From assembly GCA_025354865.1 (NCBI GenBank), contig JANXMB010000164.1:1-45330 (forward strand): 45,330 bases of DNA, read 5' to 3'. The notes beneath the pieces were generated by a model. It was not told the origin of the DNA. It searched no databases and saw only the letters and a program-made list of their open reading frames with translations. The first letter of the stretch is position 1. Every line of letters starts with the position of its first letter. Source of the DNA: Acetobacteraceae bacterium (GTDB lineage: Bacteria; Pseudomonadota; Alphaproteobacteria; Acetobacterales; Acetobacteraceae). The position numbers were made by a program, and so were the translations under genes. Below, piece by piece: positions 33,442 to 41,948 of the stretch.

Positions 33442-34536
33442 CTACTCCGCCGCCACGCGCTCGGCTTCGGCTTTCCAGGTTTTCAATACCGGAAGGACTT
33501 CCTTGCAATAGAGTTTCAATCCTTCCTCGGCCAGCTCGTACGGCGTGCCACCGAAGCGAAACGATGTCGCCAGTTCGAAATCGCCGACGACCTTCCGCCG
33601 TTCTTCGAACATGCGCAGGATATGGTCGGGCGTGCCCCAGGCGGCCGCTTGGGTGAAGGCTTTGACGATGCCTTCCATGCCGATTTCCTTCGCCAGCGCG
33701 ATCTTCTGCGCATAGGCGTCGTAGCCTTTCACCTGCGCGAAATGATCGCCCAGCAATTCGTAATGATAGAAATTGCTTTCGACGAATTTGCCCATGTACT
33801 GGATGGCTTTTTCCTCGGCTCCGTCCATCGTGGGGGTGCAGACGCAGAAATCGGCCAGCAGCGGGGGCAGCGCATCGTGCCCGTGCATTTCCCGCACCAA
33901 AGCGCGATGCTTCTCGATCGCCGGCATCCGCATCGGCCAGGGCCGATCGGCGAACATCACCATCCGCGCATCGAGTTTCGCCGCCGAGACGACAGAATCG
34001 TCCGACGACGCAACGGCATAGGTGCGCCCAGCGAACGTCCGCCGCGGCCGCGGTCGGATTTCGATGCGCGGTTGCTTATAGAACGTCCCGTTGCCCTCGA
34101 TGAAACCGGTTTCCAGGGCATCGACGATCATCCGAGCGGATTCGTCGAAACGTTCGCGGGATTCGTCCATGGTGCCACGGAAGGCTTTGAATTCCCGCTG
34201 CGCCAGACCGCGCCCGACGCCCAGACGGAATCGCCCGCCGCTGAGGTGATCCAGCACCGAAACTTGTTCGGCAACCCGCAACGGATCGTGCCATGGCAGA
34301 ATGATCGCGGCGGTGCCCAGGCCGACATTGGGACACGCGGCGGCCAGCCAGGACATCAACTGAAGATTATCGGGGCAGAACGAATAATCGTTGAAATGGT
34401 GCTCGACCGACCAGATGACGTCGAAGCCGCTATCGGCCGCGAGGCGGGCCAGCTTCAATTCCTCATCCCAAACCCGGTCGTCGGGCATGTCCGTCCAGCC
34501 GTAGCTGGCGAAGACCAATTGCATACCTATTTCCAT
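33442..34536 (-). CDS. LLM-class flavin-dependent monooxygenase
   Basis: 364 residues of the bacterial luciferase-like family: MQLVFASYGWTDMPDDRVW, SGFDVIWSVEHHFNDYSFCPDN, VGLGTAAIILPWHDPLRVAEQVSVLDHLSGGRF and LGVGRGLAQREF. It uses FMNH2 and O2 to oxidise an unknown substrate. ATG at 34536 has GGGAG 7 nt upstream. Second gene of the operon behind a branched-chain-type binding protein and before a 2-oxoglutarate dioxygenase; a two-step oxidative attack on an imported compound fits. No flavin reductase gene is present. Confidence 0.9.
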   Translation of the reverse strand: MEIGMQLVFASYGWTDMPDDRVWDEELKLARLAADSGFDVIWSVEHHFNDYSFCPDNLQLMSWLAAACPNVGLGTAAIILPWHDPLRVAEQVSVLDHLSGGRFRLGVGRGLAQREFKAFRGTMDESRERFDESARMIVDALETGFIEGNGTFYKQPRIEIRPRPRRTFAGRTYAVASSDDSVVSAAKLDARMVMFADRPWPMRMPAIEKHRALVREMHGHDALPPLLADFCVCTPTMDGAEEKAIQYMGKFVESNFYHYELLGDHFAQVKGYDAYAQKIALAKEIGMEGIVKAFTQAAAWGTPDHILRMFEERRKVVGDFELATSFRFGGTPYELAEEGLKLYCKEVLPVLKTWKAEAERVAAE

Positions 34537-34554
34537 TTGGGTTCTCCCTTCGCG

Positions 34555-35766
34555 TCAACCGGAAATCGCATCGCCGAACGGGATCCATGCCGTTCCATCG
34601 AATTTGACCAGGCGCATCTGCTTGAGCGGATAGTAATCCTGCGCCCCGGTTTTCACCCGAATGCCGGGTTGCAACATCGGCAACGCGATATCCAGGTTGG
34701 TGGCCTGGCGCAAAATATTCTCCCGCGATAGGTCGTTGCCGCATTGCTTCAGGGCTGCGACCAATGTCTGTGCGCAACTATAGCCATAGACATTGTTGAT
34801 GTCGGTGGTGTCGCCGTTCGGATAATATTTCGCCATGAACGCTTTCCAATCGGCGAAACCGGGATCGTTCGCCCATTGCCTGTCGGTCGGGTCTTTCAGA
34901 TAGGTCGCCGTAACGACGCCCACCGCCTTTTCTACCCCGGCCGGCACGATCGCCGTTGCGACCGACGAACCGGTGGACGAGATGAAAAACAGTCGCAATT
35001 TCCAGCCAATATCGAACGTCTTACGGATCGCCATCGCATTGAAACGCGGAATGCCGGTCATGAACAGGACGTCGGCGCCTTTGTCTTTCAGTTCGAGTAT
35101 CTGCGAATCCACCGTCGGATCGGTGACTTCATAAGTCGAACTGGCAACGATCATTTTGGCGTTAGCCTCGCCCAACCCATCCTTCAGACCCTTGAAATAG
35201 TCGCGCCCGGAATCGTCCCCCTGATACAGCACCGCGATTTTGGCATTCGGCGCGGTTTGCAGAATATATTTGGCATAAATCCGCCCCTCGATCTGATAGG
35301 TCGGCTGCCAACCCAGGCTCCAGGGAAAATGCTCGCGGTCGCCGAATTGCGTGGCGCCGGACGCAATGAACAATTGCGGCACCTTCTTGCTGTTGACGTA
35401 TTTCCGCGTCGCATTGGTCGTCGGCGTGCCCAGCGTGTTGAACAGAAAGGCAACCTTGTCTTCTTCGATCATGCGCCGGGTCAATTCGACCGTCTTCGGC
35501 GGCACGTATCCATCGTCGAGCGACAGCATCCGCAGTTTGCGCCCGCCGATCCCGCCCTGCGCATTGATCGCGTCGAAATACGCATTGGCCGATTTGCCGA
35601 TGGTGCCGTAGGACGAGGCCGGGCCGCTATAGGGCATGGTTTGCCCGAAAAGGATTTCTGTATCGGTCACCCCCGGCGCATTTTCGGCGCGCGCCGATCG
35701 AGCGAGGGTCATCGCAGCGCCAGCGATAGCAGTTCCGGTCAGCGCGGCACGGCGGGTCAATGGCAT
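34555..35766 (-). CDS. branched-chain-amino-acid-type ABC substrate-binding protein
   Basis: 403 residues with a twin-arginine leader (LTRRAALTGTAIAGAAM) and a periplasmic binding fold: VTDTEILFGQTMPYSGPASSYG, YFDAINAQGGIGGRKLRMLSLDDGY, AFLFNTLGTPTTNATRKYVNSKKVPQLF. This LivJ-like family binds amino acids, amides, urea or aromatic acids for ABC import. First gene of the leftward operon with the LLM monooxygenase 19 nt downstream. The absence of LivHMGF partners within the window is notable. Divergent from the Lin0512 pair. Confidence 0.9.
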   Translation of the reverse strand: MPLTRRAALTGTAIAGAAMTLARSARAENAPGVTDTEILFGQTMPYSGPASSYGTIGKSANAYFDAINAQGGIGGRKLRMLSLDDGYVPPKTVELTRRMIEEDKVAFLFNTLGTPTTNATRKYVNSKKVPQLFIASGATQFGDREHFPWSLGWQPTYQIEGRIYAKYILQTAPNAKIAVLYQGDDSGRDYFKGLKDGLGEANAKMIVASSTYEVTDPTVDSQILELKDKGADVLFMTGIPRFNAMAIRKTFDIGWKLRLFFISSTGSSVATAIVPAGVEKAVGVVTATYLKDPTDRQWANDPGFADWKAFMAKYYPNGDTTDINNVYGYSCAQTLVAALKQCGNDLSRENILRQATNLDIALPMLQPGIRVKTGAQDYYPLKQMRLVKFDGTAWIPFGDAISG

Positions 35767-35895
35767 GTTCGGTGTTCCCTCGGGTGATTGGCGCGACGCT
35801 AACCGACGCGGGACGGGCCAACAAGCGCGTCGCGTTTCCAGGCGGCGGAGATTGCACTAAGCTCACGATCTGTCGTTCGGGAGAAGGTAACGGAC

Positions 35896-36237
35896 ATGGC
35901 AATGAAACGCGTGGTGCTCGAAATCGGAATGGGCACCGATATCAGGGGTTCCGACCCGACCAAGGCTGCGGTGCGCGCGTTACGCGACGCATTGTGGCAC
36001 AATTCCCTCAGCATCGCCGACGCTGCCGGGTTGCATGTCGATTCGATGTTCGTCGAAGTGCTGATCGGCGTTCCCCGCCCGCATCTGGTCGATAAAGCCC
36101 AAGTTCTGGCCGTTTTGCCGCACGGCACCGGCTCGGTCGAATGTGTCGAGGGCGGATTGGAAATTTCCAACGATGCCGGCACCGGCAGCACCCTGATCGC
36201 CAATGCGGCGGCGATCGTTTACCTCGACATTGCCTGA
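35896..36237 (+). CDS. Lin0512 family protein, first paralogue
   Basis: 113 residues. The opening RVVLEIGMGTDIRGSDPTKAAVRALRDALWHNS and the VLIGVPRPHLVDKAQVLAVLPHG stretch define the Lin0512 family, a small conserved family of unknown function. It is followed 11 nt later by a second member, about 45 percent similar by eye, in the same operon. ATG at 35896 with AGAAGG upstream. Cytoplasmic. Tandem paralogues suggest a hetero-oligomer. Confidence 0.88.
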   Translation: MAMKRVVLEIGMGTDIRGSDPTKAAVRALRDALWHNSLSIADAAGLHVDSMFVEVLIGVPRPHLVDKAQVLAVLPHGTGSVECVEGGLEISNDAGTGSTLIANAAAIVYLDIA

Positions 36238-36248
36238 CGGAGGACGCC

Positions 36249-36599
36249 ATGACACCCAAGCGCATTATCCTGGAACTCGGCGCCGGCAACGATCTGCATG
36301 GCGGCGATTATACCAAGGCGGCCATCCGAGCGGTGCAGGACGCCTTGCATCATAGTTCGATGACGTGGATCCGGGCATTCGGGCTGGATGCGAAAAACAT
36401 GCAGGTCGACGTAACGATCGGCGTGCAGCAGCCGGACAAGGTGGATACCGCCAAGGTGAAGGCGACCCTGCCGTATGGCATCGTCACGGTAAAGGCGGTC
36501 AAAGGCGGGTTGGATGTGCCCGATCCCGAACGGGGCGATGTCGCAACCATCGCCAGCGCGGCGATCTCGGTGCGGATGGAACTACCGCAGCAGAAGTAA
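36249..36599 (+). CDS. Lin0512 family protein, second paralogue
   Basis: 116 residues, same fold as the preceding gene: RIILELGAGNDLHGGDYTKAAIRAVQDALHHSS, then VDVTIGVQQPDKVDTAKVKATLPYG and VKAVKGGLDVPD. GGAGGA directly precedes the ATG at 36249. The two proteins share the GxGxDxxGxDxTKAAxRA motif and a PYG/PHG turn. Ends in front of a convergent small gene with a hairpin at 36620-36652. Function unknown. Confidence 0.88.
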   Translation: MTPKRIILELGAGNDLHGGDYTKAAIRAVQDALHHSSMTWIRAFGLDAKNMQVDVTIGVQQPDKVDTAKVKATLPYGIVTVKAVKGGLDVPDPERGDVATIASAAISVRMELPQQK

Positions 36600-36619
36600 A
36601 AGGTTAAATCGGCAAAAGC

Positions 36620-36652
36620 GGCGGCCCGTTCACATCGCGAACGGCAGCCGCC
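36620..36652. terminator. hairpin between convergent genes
   Basis: CCGTTC/GAACGG inner stem (36626-36631 with 36639-36644) and GGCGG/CCGCC outer stem (36620-36624 with 36648-36652), separated by 1- and 3-nt bulges. It overlaps the 3' end of the leftward gene (stop 36630-36632) and lies 20 nt past the Lin0512 stop. Confidence 0.45.
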
Positions 36653-37025
36653 CTTCCTTGTATCCGTTTTCGTCGAAGTGCTGCTGGCCCGACTCCAGCT
36701 TGCCCTGCCGCACATAATCCGCGACCCCGGTATTCTGGGTCAGATACCAGCGCTCGTTGACCTGGATGCCGAAGGGTTGGCGGCCTTCGAAATACCCATC
36801 GTTCACGAAATGGGTTTGCGCCGAGTGGACGATGCCTTGTGCGATCGCCTCGGCGATATCCGGGTAGCGTGCGAGGTACCATTTCTCATCGACCTCGATA
36901 CCCGCGATCATCCGTCGCACCATGTTAACGAATTCTTCGTACGAACCGGACACTCGCAATTCGCCGTTCACCGATTCGATGGCGAGGCGGGCCTTCACGA
37001 TATCGAACGGCGGGAGATATTTCAT
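36630..37025 (-). CDS. small protein of two WYL-YPD repeats
   Basis: 131 residues. After a 40-residue head come two copies of a 43-residue unit: VDEKWYLARYPDIAEAI...HFVNDGYFEGRQPF and VNERWYLTQNTGVADYV...HFDENGYKEGRLPF. The unit resembles short repeats that appear singly in glycosyltransferases and other proteins of this bacterial group; it has no assigned chemistry. No signal peptide. ATG at 37025 has GGAG 8 nt upstream. Convergent with the Lin0512 genes; not obviously part of an operon. Confidence 0.75.
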   Translation of the reverse strand: MKYLPPFDIVKARLAIESVNGELRVSGSYEEFVNMVRRMIAGIEVDEKWYLARYPDIAEAIAQGIVHSAQTHFVNDGYFEGRQPFGIQVNERWYLTQNTGVADYVRQGKLESGQQHFDENGYKEGRLPFAM

Positions 37026-37222
37026 CAGCAGGCTCCAGGCGGCAGTGTCGTATTTGGCGGCACTTCGGGACGGTGTGCAACGATATCGGCGCGTCCGACG
37101 TCCGGTGTTGCCATCCATTTACGATCGCTTCGTAACGGTCGATACCCATAACGGCGGCACAAGCCGTGTCAACCGCAATCCCACAATTTTATGCCCTGCA
37201 CGCGCCGGCCTATCCTCGCGCT

Positions 37223-37247
37223 GTCGGGTGCGCACAACACACCCGAC
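37223..37247 (-). terminator. hairpin after the enoyl-CoA hydratase gene
   Basis: An 8-bp stem GTCGGGTG/CACCCGAC with a 9-nt loop, 63 nt past the stop at 37310. Nearby at 37272-37283 is TTAGAGCGTGAC, a possible remnant of the element family at 6842. The rest of 37026-37309 shows no gene. Confidence 0.4.
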
Positions 37248-37309
37248 CGGCACCTGCGATCGCCCGTATCGTTAGAGCGTGACATAAACCATTCGTTCGG
37301 CACGCGGTA

Positions 37310-38098
37310 TCAAACCCCGCGCCACACCGGCTTGCGCTTCTCGACATACGCGCGCACGCCCTCCACCCGGTCTTCGCTGGTATAAGGGCTGATACCCTCG
37401 TTCAACCGCAGCGCCACCGACATCGGCAACCCATTCGCTCGGACAGCCGTTTCCTTCATCCGGCGGATGGTGACCGGCGCATTCTCGCAGATCGCCTCGG
37501 CCATTTTCAGGGCTTCGTTCAAAGCCTCCCCCTTCGGCACGACGCGGTTCACCAAACCCCACCGTTTCGCTTCTTCCATATTTATGTATTCGCCGAGGTA
37601 CAGCATCTCGTACGCTATGCCCGAGGGGATCAGCCGAGGCAGAATCACATTGGCAAAATGCGCCCCTTTGCCGCGCTTCGCCTCCGGCAGTCCCAGCAGC
37701 GCGTGCTCTGCCCCCACCCGCATGTCGCAGGCCAGCGCCAGTTCGCAGCCGCCAGCCACTGCCGGGCCGTTCAACGCGGCAATCGTCGGCTTGAACGTCT
37801 CGAACACAACCTCGAACACATACCGTTGCACTCGCGACAACAACGGCTGAAACGCTTTTCCCGCCTTGTCCTCATCCGCTCGGGCTTTCAAATCGGCGCC
37901 GGCACAGAACGCGCGATCGCCGACGGCGGTCAGCACGATGGCACGCACGGCCGGATCGGCGTTGGCATCGACAAATTCCTCGATCAGCCGATCCCCCAAC
38001 TCGGGCGACATGGAATTCATCCGGTGGGGGCGGTCGATGGTCAGAATGCGGATGAAGCCGCGGTCCTCGCGCAGCAGCATATCGGCGGTCTCGGTCAT
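37310..38098 (-). CDS. enoyl-CoA hydratase/isomerase family protein
   Basis: 262 residues of the crotonase fold: AFCAGADLKA forms the first oxyanion-hole loop, ALNGPAVAGGCELALACD the second, and LGLPEAKRGKGAHFANVILPRLI carries a Glu at the position of one catalytic glutamate. Hydration or isomerisation of an enoyl-CoA in the cytoplasm is expected. ATG at 38098 has GGGAGAG upstream. It is divergent from the acyl-CoA synthetase/RuBisCO-like operon, sharing a 104-bp control region, which suggests joint regulation in an acyl-CoA pathway. Confidence 0.9.
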   Translation of the reverse strand: MTETADMLLREDRGFIRILTIDRPHRMNSMSPELGDRLIEEFVDANADPAVRAIVLTAVGDRAFCAGADLKARADEDKAGKAFQPLLSRVQRYVFEVVFETFKPTIAALNGPAVAGGCELALACDMRVGAEHALLGLPEAKRGKGAHFANVILPRLIPSGIAYEMLYLGEYINMEEAKRWGLVNRVVPKGEALNEALKMAEAICENAPVTIRRMKETAVRANGLPMSVALRLNEGISPYTSEDRVEGVRAYVEKRKPVWRGV

Positions 38099-38202
38099 GG
38101 CGTCTCTCCCGTGTCAACAAACCAAGACGTTACAAGCACACGCTTCGCATGGACATAGCAGCGCGCGACCGGCACCATGCGCCGCACAATGGAGACCCCG
38201 GC

Positions 38203-40239
38203 ATGACGACCAAGCAGGAAGCGCTGCACGCTTTGTTCCACCCGAGAGCGGTGGCGGTGATCGGCGCGTCCGACGACGATACGAAGCATGGCTATATTGT
38301 GCTGACCAATATTCGGAACGCCGGCTTCCGGGGCGGCATCTACGGCATATCGCGCCGCTTGCAGGACGTCGCCGGCATTCCCTGCGTGCCCACCATCGGC
38401 GCGGTGCCCGAACCGGTGGATACCGCGTTCCTTGCGATCCCGGCCGAGGCTGCGGTCCAGGCCGTGCGCGATTGCGCCGCCAAGGGGCTGACATCGGCGA
38501 TCGTGGGATCGGCGGGCTATGCCGAAAGCCTGGATGCCGACGGCGCCGAGCGGCAGCGGGAGCTGCAACGCGTGGCGGCCGAGTGCAACATTCGCATCGT
38601 CGGCCCCAACTGCAACGGTATCTACAACGCCCACCACCCATTGTCGATCGGGTTCAACACCGCGCATGCCAAGCGGCAGCGGGCCGGCGGGATCTCCATC
38701 TTCTCCCACTCCGGCGCGCTGTTCGACGCGATGGCCGGGCGGCTGGCCTCGTTGGGGGCCGGCCTGTCGCTGTTCGCCTCCGCCGGGAACGAGGCCGATT
38801 TGTCCGTCCTCGACTACATGGAATACGGCATTTCCCATGCGCCGACGCGGGTGATCGCACTGCTGATCGACAGCTTGGAAGACGGGCCGCGCTTCCGGCG
38901 GCTGGCGTTGGCGGCGCATGCGGCGGGCAAACACGTCGTGGCGCTGAAGATCGGCGGTTCGGCGGCGGGTGCGGCAGCGGCGGTGGCGCATTCGTCGCGC
39001 ATGGCCGGCGATGGCGCATCCTACCAGGCATTGATGGACGCCAGCGGGGTATCCACGGTCAAAACGCTGGAGGGTCTGATGACCGCCGCCGCCTTGCTGG
39101 AGAAGTACGGCCGGCATCCCGGCAAGCTGGGCGCGCTTTCGACCTCCGGCGCCGGGGCGTCGTTGATCGCCGACCGCTGCGACGCGCTGGGCGTGCCGCT
39201 CGCCACGCTGTCGGCCGACACGCATGCGGCGATCGACGCGCAAAAAATGTTCTCCCGCATCGGCAACCCGCTGGATATGGGCATTTTCGGCGGCATGCGC
39301 CGTGCCGGGGAGGTACCGACGATGCTGATGTCGGACTCCGATGTGGCGGTGGCAATCGGTCTGATGCACTCGATGAACCCGTGGCAGGGCGACCCGATTC
39401 GCGACGCCTTGGCCAAAGGGCGGGAGACCACGGGCAAGCCGCTGCTGATCGTGTCCCCCGGCGGCATGCCGGACGAGGAACGGGAATCCTACACATCGCG
39501 CGGGATGGATGTCTTCACCGAGACCGATATTCTGTTGGAAGGCATCGGCGCGATGCTGACGCCCTTCCCCGCCGCCATTCCCGACGACGCCCCGGCGCCG
39601 GCCCCCGCCATGCCGGATCGGCAACTGACCGAACCGGAAAGCCTGAACCTGCTGCTGGGCTTCGGCGTCCGCGCCGTGCCGACCGTGGAATGCCCGTCGC
39701 TGGCGCACGCTTTGTCGGCGGCGCGCGCGGTCGGCTATCCCGTCGTGCTCAAAGGCGTGGTCGAAGGCGTGGCGCACAAAAGCGACCAGGGGCTGGTGCA
39801 TGTGAATCTGACCGATTCCGAAGCGTTGGAAGCGGCGTATGCGTCCCTCGGCTGTGCCAATGTCATCGTGCAGAAGATGATCAAGGGGGAACTGGAAGCC
39901 ATTGCCGGCGTCACCCGGGCGGAGGGCGTCGGTCTGGTGCTGCTGGTCGGGCTAGGCGGCATCTACGCCGAAGCCCTCGGCGACGCCACCATCTGGCCGA
40001 TCCCCGTTGCTCGGCAAGCCGTGGAGGCGAAGCTGGCCGACAGCCGCCTGGGCCGCGTGCTGGCAAGCCACCGCTGGCGCCACGACGGCGCCGCCGCCGC
40101 GCTGGTCGATCTGCTGATGTCCCTGCAACGCGCCGCCCTGGCCATGGGCGACCGCTTGCATGCGATCGACATCAACCCGGTGATCCTGGGTGCCGCCGGC
40201 GCCGTGGCCGTGGATGCGTTGGTGATTCCGCGCGCATGA
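38203..40239 (+). CDS. NDP-forming acyl-CoA synthetase (acetate-CoA ligase family)
   Basis: 678 residues, fused alpha and beta parts: CoA-binding domain (HPRAVAVIGASDDDTKHG), succinyl-CoA-synthetase-like ligase domain (IVGPNCNGIYN, ISIFSHSGALFDAMA), and the C-terminal ATP-grasp domain (GYPVVLKGVVEGVAHKSDQGLV, VIVQKMIKGELEAIAGV, HAIDINPVIL). It converts an acid, CoA and ATP or GTP into acyl-CoA and NDP, reversibly. ATG at 38203 has GGAG 8 nt upstream. Its TGA overlaps the ATG of the RuBisCO-like gene (ATGA). The acyl group is unknown. Confidence 0.9.
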   Translation: MTTKQEALHALFHPRAVAVIGASDDDTKHGYIVLTNIRNAGFRGGIYGISRRLQDVAGIPCVPTIGAVPEPVDTAFLAIPAEAAVQAVRDCAAKGLTSAIVGSAGYAESLDADGAERQRELQRVAAECNIRIVGPNCNGIYNAHHPLSIGFNTAHAKRQRAGGISIFSHSGALFDAMAGRLASLGAGLSLFASAGNEADLSVLDYMEYGISHAPTRVIALLIDSLEDGPRFRRLALAAHAAGKHVVALKIGGSAAGAAAAVAHSSRMAGDGASYQALMDASGVSTVKTLEGLMTAAALLEKYGRHPGKLGALSTSGAGASLIADRCDALGVPLATLSADTHAAIDAQKMFSRIGNPLDMGIFGGMRRAGEVPTMLMSDSDVAVAIGLMHSMNPWQGDPIRDALAKGRETTGKPLLIVSPGGMPDEERESYTSRGMDVFTETDILLEGIGAMLTPFPAAIPDDAPAPAPAMPDRQLTEPESLNLLLGFGVRAVPTVECPSLAHALSAARAVGYPVVLKGVVEGVAHKSDQGLVHVNLTDSEALEAAYASLGCANVIVQKMIKGELEAIAGVTRAEGVGLVLLVGLGGIYAEALGDATIWPIPVARQAVEAKLADSRLGRVLASHRWRHDGAAAALVDLLMSLQRAALAMGDRLHAIDINPVILGAAGAVAVDALVIPRA

Positions 40240-41312
40240 ACGGACGGTTCCACGCCGTCTACCGCGTGCGCAGCGATGCGGCGGATATCCAGGCACGCGC
40301 CCAAGGCATCGCGGTGGAGCAGAGCGTCGAAATGCCGCTGGCGGCGATCGACGATCCCGCCGTACTGTCCGACATCGTCGGCACCGTCGTGTCGATCCAA
40401 CAGGTGGACGACCGCCTGTTCGACGTGCGCATCGCCCTGGCCTCCGACACCGTCGGCGACGACGCCGGGCAGTGCATGAATATGCTGTTCGGCAACACGT
40501 CGTTGCAGGACGATACAATTCTGCTCGATGCCGACGTACCGGCCACCTTCGGCGGGGTGCGCCAGGGTCTGGCCGCCCTGCGATCCCGCCTCGGCGTCGC
40601 CGCCCGCGCCTTTGCCGGTTCGGCTTTGAAACCGCAGGGCATGCCGGTGGCGCGACTGGCAGCGCTGGCCGAGCGCTTTGCGATGGGCGGGTTGGATTTT
40701 ATCAAGGACGATCACGGTCTGGCCGATCAGCGCTACAGCCCCTTCGCCGAACGAGTCCCCGCCATCGCCGAGGCCGTTGCGCGTGCCACCCGCAGCACCG
40801 GCCATCCGACCCGATATATCCCCAGCCTGTCGGGCGATCTGGACGCGATGCGGGCGCAACTGCGCCTCGCGCAGGCATGCGGGCTGGACTGTGCCATGCT
40901 CGCACCGGCCATCGCCGGCTTCGCCACCCTGCGGACGCTGGCGGATGCATTCCCCGACTTCGTGCTGTTCGCCCATCCCGCTTTGGGCGGAGCCGCTCGG
41001 ATCGCGCCGGACCTGCTGATCGGGAAATTGTTCCCCGCCTTCGGCGCCGGCGGCGCGATCTTCCCCACCTACGGCGGGCGGTTCGGCTATTCGCAGGATA
41101 CCTGCCAGCGGCTGGCCGGGAACGCCCGCGCGAACGACAGCCTTCCCATTCCGGCGGGTGGGATGACGTTGGCGCGCACGGCGGAAATCCTCGATTTCTA
41201 CGGCGCGGATACGATGCTGCTGATCGGCGGCAATCTGCTCATGGCCCGCGAACGCATCCCCGAGGAGTCCGCCCGCTTCGCCCGCGCGGTGGCGGACCAT
41301 CCCTACCGATAG
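40236..41312 (+). CDS. RuBisCO-like protein (form IV)
   Basis: 358 residues, shorter than true RuBisCO (about 420-480). Alignment by eye: ALKPQG gives Lys132 for Lys175 but Gln134 for Lys177; FIKDDH gives Lys157 for the carbamylated Lys201 and Asp159 for Asp203, yet His160 for Glu204; LFAHPA gives His247 near His294; IGKLF gives Lys264 for loop-6 Lys334; IPAGG has Ala for Ser379. Carboxylation of ribulose bisphosphate is therefore unlikely; RuBisCO-like relatives act as enolases, isomerases or transcarboxylases on phosphorylated 2-oxo or 3-oxo acids. It is coupled to the acyl-CoA synthetase by a 4-bp overlap. The TAG stop is the first codon-sized piece of a repeat element. Confidence 0.88.
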   Translation: MNGRFHAVYRVRSDAADIQARAQGIAVEQSVEMPLAAIDDPAVLSDIVGTVVSIQQVDDRLFDVRIALASDTVGDDAGQCMNMLFGNTSLQDDTILLDADVPATFGGVRQGLAALRSRLGVAARAFAGSALKPQGMPVARLAALAERFAMGGLDFIKDDHGLADQRYSPFAERVPAIAEAVARATRSTGHPTRYIPSLSGDLDAMRAQLRLAQACGLDCAMLAPAIAGFATLRTLADAFPDFVLFAHPALGGAARIAPDLLIGKLFPAFGAGGAIFPTYGGRFGYSQDTCQRLAGNARANDSLPIPAGGMTLARTAEILDFYGADTMLLIGGNLLMARERIPEESARFARAVADHPYR

Positions 41313-41362
41313 AGCGCGATGACCGCAGGTGGAATCACCGGAGGTCTGAATCGCGCGATCTA
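41310..41362 (+). repeat. TAGAGCG element at the end of the RuBisCO-like gene
   Basis: 53 bp beginning TAGAGCGCGATG, identical over about 48 of 50 bases with 28000-28050, and ending GCGCGATCTA. The first three bases are the gene's stop codon. Confidence 0.8.
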
Positions 41363-41461
41363 ACGGGAGCAGACGCGCAGGAATGGCGGTTTTTAACCGG
41401 GGCGAAATCGGGTAGACGGCGACTTGCGTGCGCGTTTTCCCATCGCGATAGGGCAGAATCT

Positions 41462-41923
41462 ATGGACACCGAACAACCCCCCTCCCTGTTTCGGCCGACC
41501 GACGGCGGGTACCGGTGGCAGGGCGTCGCGTACCAACCCTACAAGCAGGACGGCAGCGCGCCGTTCAAGGACATCTCCCGCCAGACGCTATTCCACGATC
41601 CGTCGCTGGGCTGCGAGTTGCGGTATTTCGAGATGGATGCCGCCGGCTACTCGACCCTCGAACGGCACGAGCACACCCATGCCGTCATGATCTTCCGCGG
41701 CGAGGGCCAATGTCTGCTCGGCACCGAAGTCCGCCCGGTGCGCACCCACGACCTGATCACGATTCCGGCTTGGACGTGGCACCAATTCCGAGCATCGGGG
41801 GGGGCGCCGATGGGGTTCCTGTGCATGGTGAATACCGCCCGCGACCGGCCGGTGCTGCCGACCGAGGCCGAGGCCGCCGCGATGCGCGCGGTGCCCGCCG
41901 TGGCGCGCTTCTTCGGGGAATAG
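41462..41923 (+). CDS. cupin-domain protein
   Basis: 153 residues. A single cupin barrel: motif 1 is RHEHTHAVMIFRGEG, with His-x-His-x-His but no Glu at the usual fourth position, and motif 2 is LITIPAWTWHQFRA. Three or four histidines can still bind a divalent metal. These small cupins isomerise, oxidise or sense sugars and aromatic compounds. ATG at 41462, 99 nt after the repeat element; no strong ribosome binding site. Followed by the repeat array. Function not assignable. Confidence 0.82.
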   Translation: MDTEQPPSLFRPTDGGYRWQGVAYQPYKQDGSAPFKDISRQTLFHDPSLGCELRYFEMDAAGYSTLERHEHTHAVMIFRGEGQCLLGTEVRPVRTHDLITIPAWTWHQFRASGGAPMGFLCMVNTARDRPVLPTEAEAAAMRAVPAVARFFGE

Positions 41924-41948
41924 CCCGAGCCGCGCGCCGTGGCGGCCC

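Noticed and set aside
37272-37283. Additional element copy at TTAGAGCGTGAC
   Set aside because: Only 12 bases match and no partner end is found; listed as a possible remnant only.
38095-39801. 568-codon open frame on the minus strand
   Set aside because: Antisense to the acyl-CoA synthetase, without recognisable domain; low-complexity composition.
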